Assembly (NCBI GenBank): GCA_964449165.1
Contig: CAYVAT010000024.1
Span: 1 to 50,391 of the forward strand
Reading direction: 5' to 3'
DNA length: 50,391 nucleotides
Source: CAYSCW01 sp964449165
GTDB taxonomy: Bacteria; Acidobacteriota; Aminicenantia; Aminicenantales; Aminicenantaceae
Each line of letters begins with the position of its first letter. The first letter of the stretch is position 1. Below are positions 49,114 to 50,391 of this stretch, piece after piece. The notes under the pieces were generated by a model that ran no database searches, was not told where the DNA came from, and was given only the letters and a program-made list of their open reading frames with translations. The position numbers were made by a program, and so were the translations under genes.

Positions 49114-50391
49114 TTATTCTTCATCCGGGTCGATGATGAATTTCTCCCTCATCAATAACTGGACTTCTTCGCGGGCTTTCTTGATAATGAACTCAGCTCT
49201 TTTGAATCTCTCCTCTGCTGAAGCTCTTCTCCTGGCTACGCCTTGCTCAATACCTTTCGATCCTACGGCTACGGCTTCTCTCGGGAACACTTCCCATTGA
49301 TCCATGTTGGGAATGATATAATCCTCATTAATGCCATGATCCTCAGCCACCTTGGCCAATTCTTTTGCAGCTTCGATGCACATCTCATCTGTGATCTTGG
49401 TCGCCCTTATATCCAAGGCACCCCTGAAGATACCTGGAAATCCTAGGGAATTATTGGTTTGGTTGGGAAAATCAGAGCGGCCGGTAGCCACAATTTTTGC
49501 TCCAGCTTCCTTTGCTTCCCACGGCCAGATTTCAGGGATAGGGTTGGCTTCAGCGAAGACGATAGGATCCTTGGCCATTCTCTCGACCCATTCTTTCTTG
49601 ATCACGCCTGGACCTGGCTTGGAAGCAGAGATGACCACGTCCGCTCCCTCCATCGCCTCTTTGATATCACCCTTGATTTCCTTAGGGTTTGTAATCTCAC
49701 AGAGATGCCATTTCTCTTTATACTTTGTCTTCAGGGTTTCCTTGTCTCCTCTGTCTCTGTGCAAAATCCCCTTTGAATCCACAGCAACCATGTTTCCGGG
49801 CTTAATCCCAGCAGTAATGATCAATCTTGAAATAGCGATATTAGCAGCACCGGCGCCGATCATGGCCACTCTGATATCCTCCATCTTCTTGTTCACAATC
49901 TTGACGGCATTCAGAAGACCAGCCACAGTGACACAGGCGGTTCCCTGCTGGTCATCATGCCATACAGGAATCTCCATCTCTTTTCTGAGGGTATCTAGGA
50001 TATGAAAGCACTTGGGATGGGCGATATCCTCCAGATTGATTCCTCCAAATGTGGGCTGGAGCCATTTGACAGCCTGGATAATCTCCTCAGGATCTCTGGT
50101 ATCAAGACAGAGGGGAAAAGCATCCACTCCTCCCAGATACTTGTATAGGAGGGCCTTGCCTTCCATTACGGGCAATCCTGCTTCGGGCCCGATATCACCC
50201 AGGCCAAGCACTCTCGTGCCATCGGAGATTACAGCCACGAAGTTCCATTTATTGGTCATCTCATATGCTATTTCTGCATCTTTATGAATTTCCTTACAGG
50301 CGGCTGCAACTCCCGGAGTATACCAGATGGCAAAGTCCTCAAAGCTTCTGATCCGGCATTTGGGTATGACTTCGATTTTTCCTTTATAAAA
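49114..50391 (-). CDS. Malic enzyme (NAD(P)-dependent malate dehydrogenase, decarboxylating), 5' end outside window
   Basis: 425 codons are visible and the frame stays open through the right edge, so the gene starts beyond 50391. The ATG at 50259 is internal: the 44 codons before it read as malic-enzyme N-terminus, including FEDFAIWYTPGVAAACKEI. Later motifs are SDGTRVLGLGDIGP, VMEGKALLYKYLGGVDAFP, HDDQQGTACVTVAGLLNA (metal site) and the Rossmann GAGAANIAISRL. It converts malate to pyruvate and CO2 while reducing NAD(P)+. It is the short bacterial form, with a longer C-terminal helical tail. Confidence 0.93.
   Translation of the reverse strand, partial: FYKGKIEVIPKCRIRSFEDFAIWYTPGVAAACKEIHKDAEIAYEMTNKWNFVAVISDGTRVLGLGDIGPEAGLPVMEGKALLYKYLGGVDAFPLCLDTRDPEEIIQAVKWLQPTFGGINLEDIAHPKCFHILDTLRKEMEIPVWHDDQQGTACVTVAGLLNAVKIVNKKMEDIRVAMIGAGAANIAISRLIITAGIKPGNMVAVDSKGILHRDRGDKETLKTKYKEKWHLCEITNPKEIKGDIKEAMEGADVVISASKPGPGVIKKEWVERMAKDPIVFAEANPIPEIWPWEAKEAGAKIVATGRSDFPNQTNNSLGFPGIFRGALDIRATKITDEMCIEAAKELAKVAEDHGINEDYIIPNMDQWEVFPREAVAVGSKGIEQGVARRRASAEERFKRAEFIIKKAREEVQLLMREKFIIDPDEE

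Noticed and set aside
1..50391. CRISPR array, prophage or integrative element
   Set aside because: No regularly spaced short repeats, no phage structural or integrase genes, and the single tRNA has no duplicated 3' end nearby.

Overview
The window is about 46% G+C, densely coded and apparently chromosomal. It most resembles a Gram-negative-type bacterium of the Acidobacteriota/Candidatus Aminicenantes kind. That assignment is inference. It rests on a TonB-dependent receptor, a beta-barrel porin, AsmA-like and lipoprotein genes, many secreted S9 and D-amino-acid peptidases, NamZ (DUF1343), a split saccharopine pathway and an hspR-type heat-shock operon. No rRNA, CRISPR array, prophage or intact transposase is visible. 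There is one tRNA (Asn, GTT).

Layout. 0-2.8 kb: a two-gene lysine catabolic operon (saccharopine-forming reductase and saccharopine dehydrogenase). 3.1-5.0 kb: cysS and a YraN-like nuclease. 5.0-10.1 kb (minus strand): S9 peptidase, TonB receptor and folK. 10.5-13.8 kb: a small hypothetical gene, then a D-aminoacylase, cupin and prenyltransferase-fold operon. 14.0-17.5 kb: a cysteine-desulfurase-type enzyme converging on a dsrC-dsrM-dsrK-like redox operon. 17.8-22.5 kb: envelope genes (membrane protein, AsmA-like, DUF1318). 22.5-30.4 kb: a complete phosphate-starvation locus (phoB-phoR, porin, pstS-pstC-pstA-pstB, phoU) with a strong Pho-box candidate. 30.7-33.8 kb: exported LolA-like protein, Tat/Fe-S aldo-keto reductase and MBL hydrolase. 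33.8-39.7 kb: glycan salvage genes (NamZ muramidase, beta-galactosidase, N-acetylhexosamine-kinase-like). 39.9-41.9 kb: an S9 peptidase broken by one in-frame TAG. 42.0-43.3 kb: MFS transporter, followed by tRNA-Asn. 43.7-48.8 kb: dnaK-dnaJ-hspR-sigma factor-DnaC-like ATPase operon. 49.1 kb to the end: malic enzyme, running off the right edge.

Three families of short non-coding repeats lie in the gaps. Family A has roughly 100-bp units with 20-bp hairpin arms (1-117, 10161-10208, 30555-30670). Family B is a GC-rich 136-bp element (2902-3037, 10257-10392). Family C is a 79-bp element with inverted ends (7201-7279, 17616-17694). None encodes a protein, so they look like MITE/REP-type elements mobilised from elsewhere in the genome.

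The most interesting signals are: the HspR-type operator built into a near-perfect dnaK promoter whose operon carries its own sigma factor and a DnaC-like ATPase; the DsrC/DsrMK module with both DsrC redox cysteines but no dsrAB in view; the 11-bp-phased Pho box placed 10 bp before a -10; the peptidoglycan/galactoside salvage cluster with a LacI-type palindrome; and the repeat families.
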